Assembly (NCBI RefSeq): GCF_902806685.2
Contig: NC_048539.1
Location: 3,546,501 to 3,610,500, forward strand
Direction: 5' to 3'
DNA from: Maniola hyperantus
Lineage: Eukaryota; Arthropoda; Insecta; Lepidoptera; Nymphalidae
DNA: 64,000 nucleotides
Shown piece by piece: positions 63,336 to 64,000 of this stretch (position 1 is the first letter of the stretch; the number at the start of each line of letters is the position of its first letter). Under the pieces are notes generated by a model that did not search any database, had not been told where the DNA came from, and saw only the letters and a list, made by a program, of their open reading frames with translations. The translations under genes and the position numbers were made by a program.

Positions 63336-63840
63336 GACCTTACAATACTTTGCAATTGTGCATTGTAAGGCACACGCCATGTAAACGGCTTTTAAGCACC
63401 TCTTTTAATCATACATTATTATCCTAGCAAAAGATTCTTCCTCCTTCCTGTGTTTTCCTTACACAAATGGCTAGTACATGGATACAATTGTCAATATACC
63501 ATATTATGTCATCTTTAAATAAAACTCCGTCATTCTAATAAAGTGGAAATAATTTTGATAAAATTGTATGAGTAATTTTGAGATAACGATGTTTGTTTGT
63601 TCCTTACTATATGATACCGATTAGGTTTAATCATTTTTTATGTTGAATTAGTTATTGTTCATAAATTTTTGTTGTAAAACTGATAAACGGGCCAACACCG
63701 ATTGGACACACTAAAAATAAACTAAATCGACAAAAGAATTTTACAAAACTCTTGATAAGTTTTATCAAACTCAAAAACGCACTTTGGACTGGTATATTTT
63801 TCTAAAAAAAAATACTCACAGAATTATTTCTTCTTTTCAG

Positions 63841-64000
63841 AGTAAAATCTTCCGATCGAAATCAAGTGATTTTGAAAATGAAGCTTTGGAGGCCCACAAC
63901 GAATATAGAAAAGAACATGGCACTCCACCGTTAGTTTTAAATAAAGAAATTAGTAAAATAAGTCAAAAATGGGCTGAAGAACTAGCAAAAAATGATAAAA
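63841..64000 (+). CDS. CAP-domain protein, GAPR-1-like (copy B), exon 2, cut by window end
   Basis: The acceptor ATTTCTTCTTTTCAG ends at 63840 and the exon opens in phase 0 with SKIFRSKSSDFENEALEAH, NEYRKEHGTPPLVLNKE and WAEELAKND, then leaves the window. Over 53 aligned codons about 29 residues are identical to copy A. With exon 1 at 56263-56265 (or 56242) it would form the same two-exon gene across a 7.6-kb intron. The catalytic-site region lies beyond the window, so intactness is unknown. An undetected exon 1 nearer by cannot be excluded. Confidence 0.75.

Noticed and set aside
63041..63373. 110-codon minus ORF (Trp/Cys rich), with a similar 60-codon ORF at 42167-42349
   Set aside because: Both are the same GC-rich retroelement repeat downstream of the hammerhead-like core. 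No coding signature is kept between them.
1..64000. CRISPR array, bacterial operon or prophage
   Set aside because: The many GTCT, GACT and CA runs are microsatellites inside transposons, with no spaced unique spacers, and the genes have eukaryotic introns.

Overview
The window looks like nuclear DNA from a moth or butterfly. It is AT-rich and packed with short non-autonomous repeats I recognise from Lepidoptera: Helitron-like elements ending in GCATCAGCTAGT, dispersed GGTTCCGTA/GTCTGTCTG elements, and three tRNA-derived SINE families. True host coding sequence is scarce. No rRNA, no free-standing tRNA gene and no CRISPR array is visible.

Layout. (1) 1-16.7 kb: repeat mosaic. It starts with a minus-strand LTR and leader that run off the left edge, followed by nested MITEs, Helitron-like copies, SINE and LINE tails. 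(2) 16,748-26,156: one complete Ty3/Gypsy retrotransposon with 1,481-bp LTRs that look identical by eye, an AATT target duplication, a tRNA-Lys-type primer site, gag, pol in the -1 frame with an A-AAA-AAC slip site touching the gag stop, and a polypurine tract. No env is seen. It is the only element that looks competent to move by itself. (3) 26.2-51.5 kb: more mosaic, with palindromic MITEs, SINE clusters, 5'-truncated LINE 3' ends (RTE-type and others), Penelope-like terminal repeats carrying hammerhead-ribozyme-like cores, and a tandem duplication split by a LINE insertion. (4) 51.86-64 kb: two tandem copies of a CAP-superfamily gene (GAPR-1/GLIPR2-like, cytosolic type). Copy A is complete: a tiny first coding exon (the ATG) and one 157-codon second exon. 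Copy B has its promoter and exon 1 at about 56.1-56.3 kb and exon 2 from 63,841 to beyond the window end. Its 7.6-kb intron is swollen by repeats.

The host story is the CAP pair. The promoter, exon 1, intron and first codons of exon 2 are far more alike (roughly 85-90% by eye) than the rest of exon 2 (about 66% over 159 aligned bases). This is the reverse of the usual pattern and points to gene conversion, a mosaic duplication, or fast coding change. The most novel RNA-level candidate is the hammerhead-like core at 42.14-42.19 kb, with degenerate relatives elsewhere. Other notable structures are a tandem array of Helitron-like units with captured spacer (58.36-59.40 kb), head-to-head Helitron 3' ends, and perfect 40-bp and 44-bp palindromes.

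Identities and alignments were made by eye. Repeat family names are recognition from memory and should be read as such.
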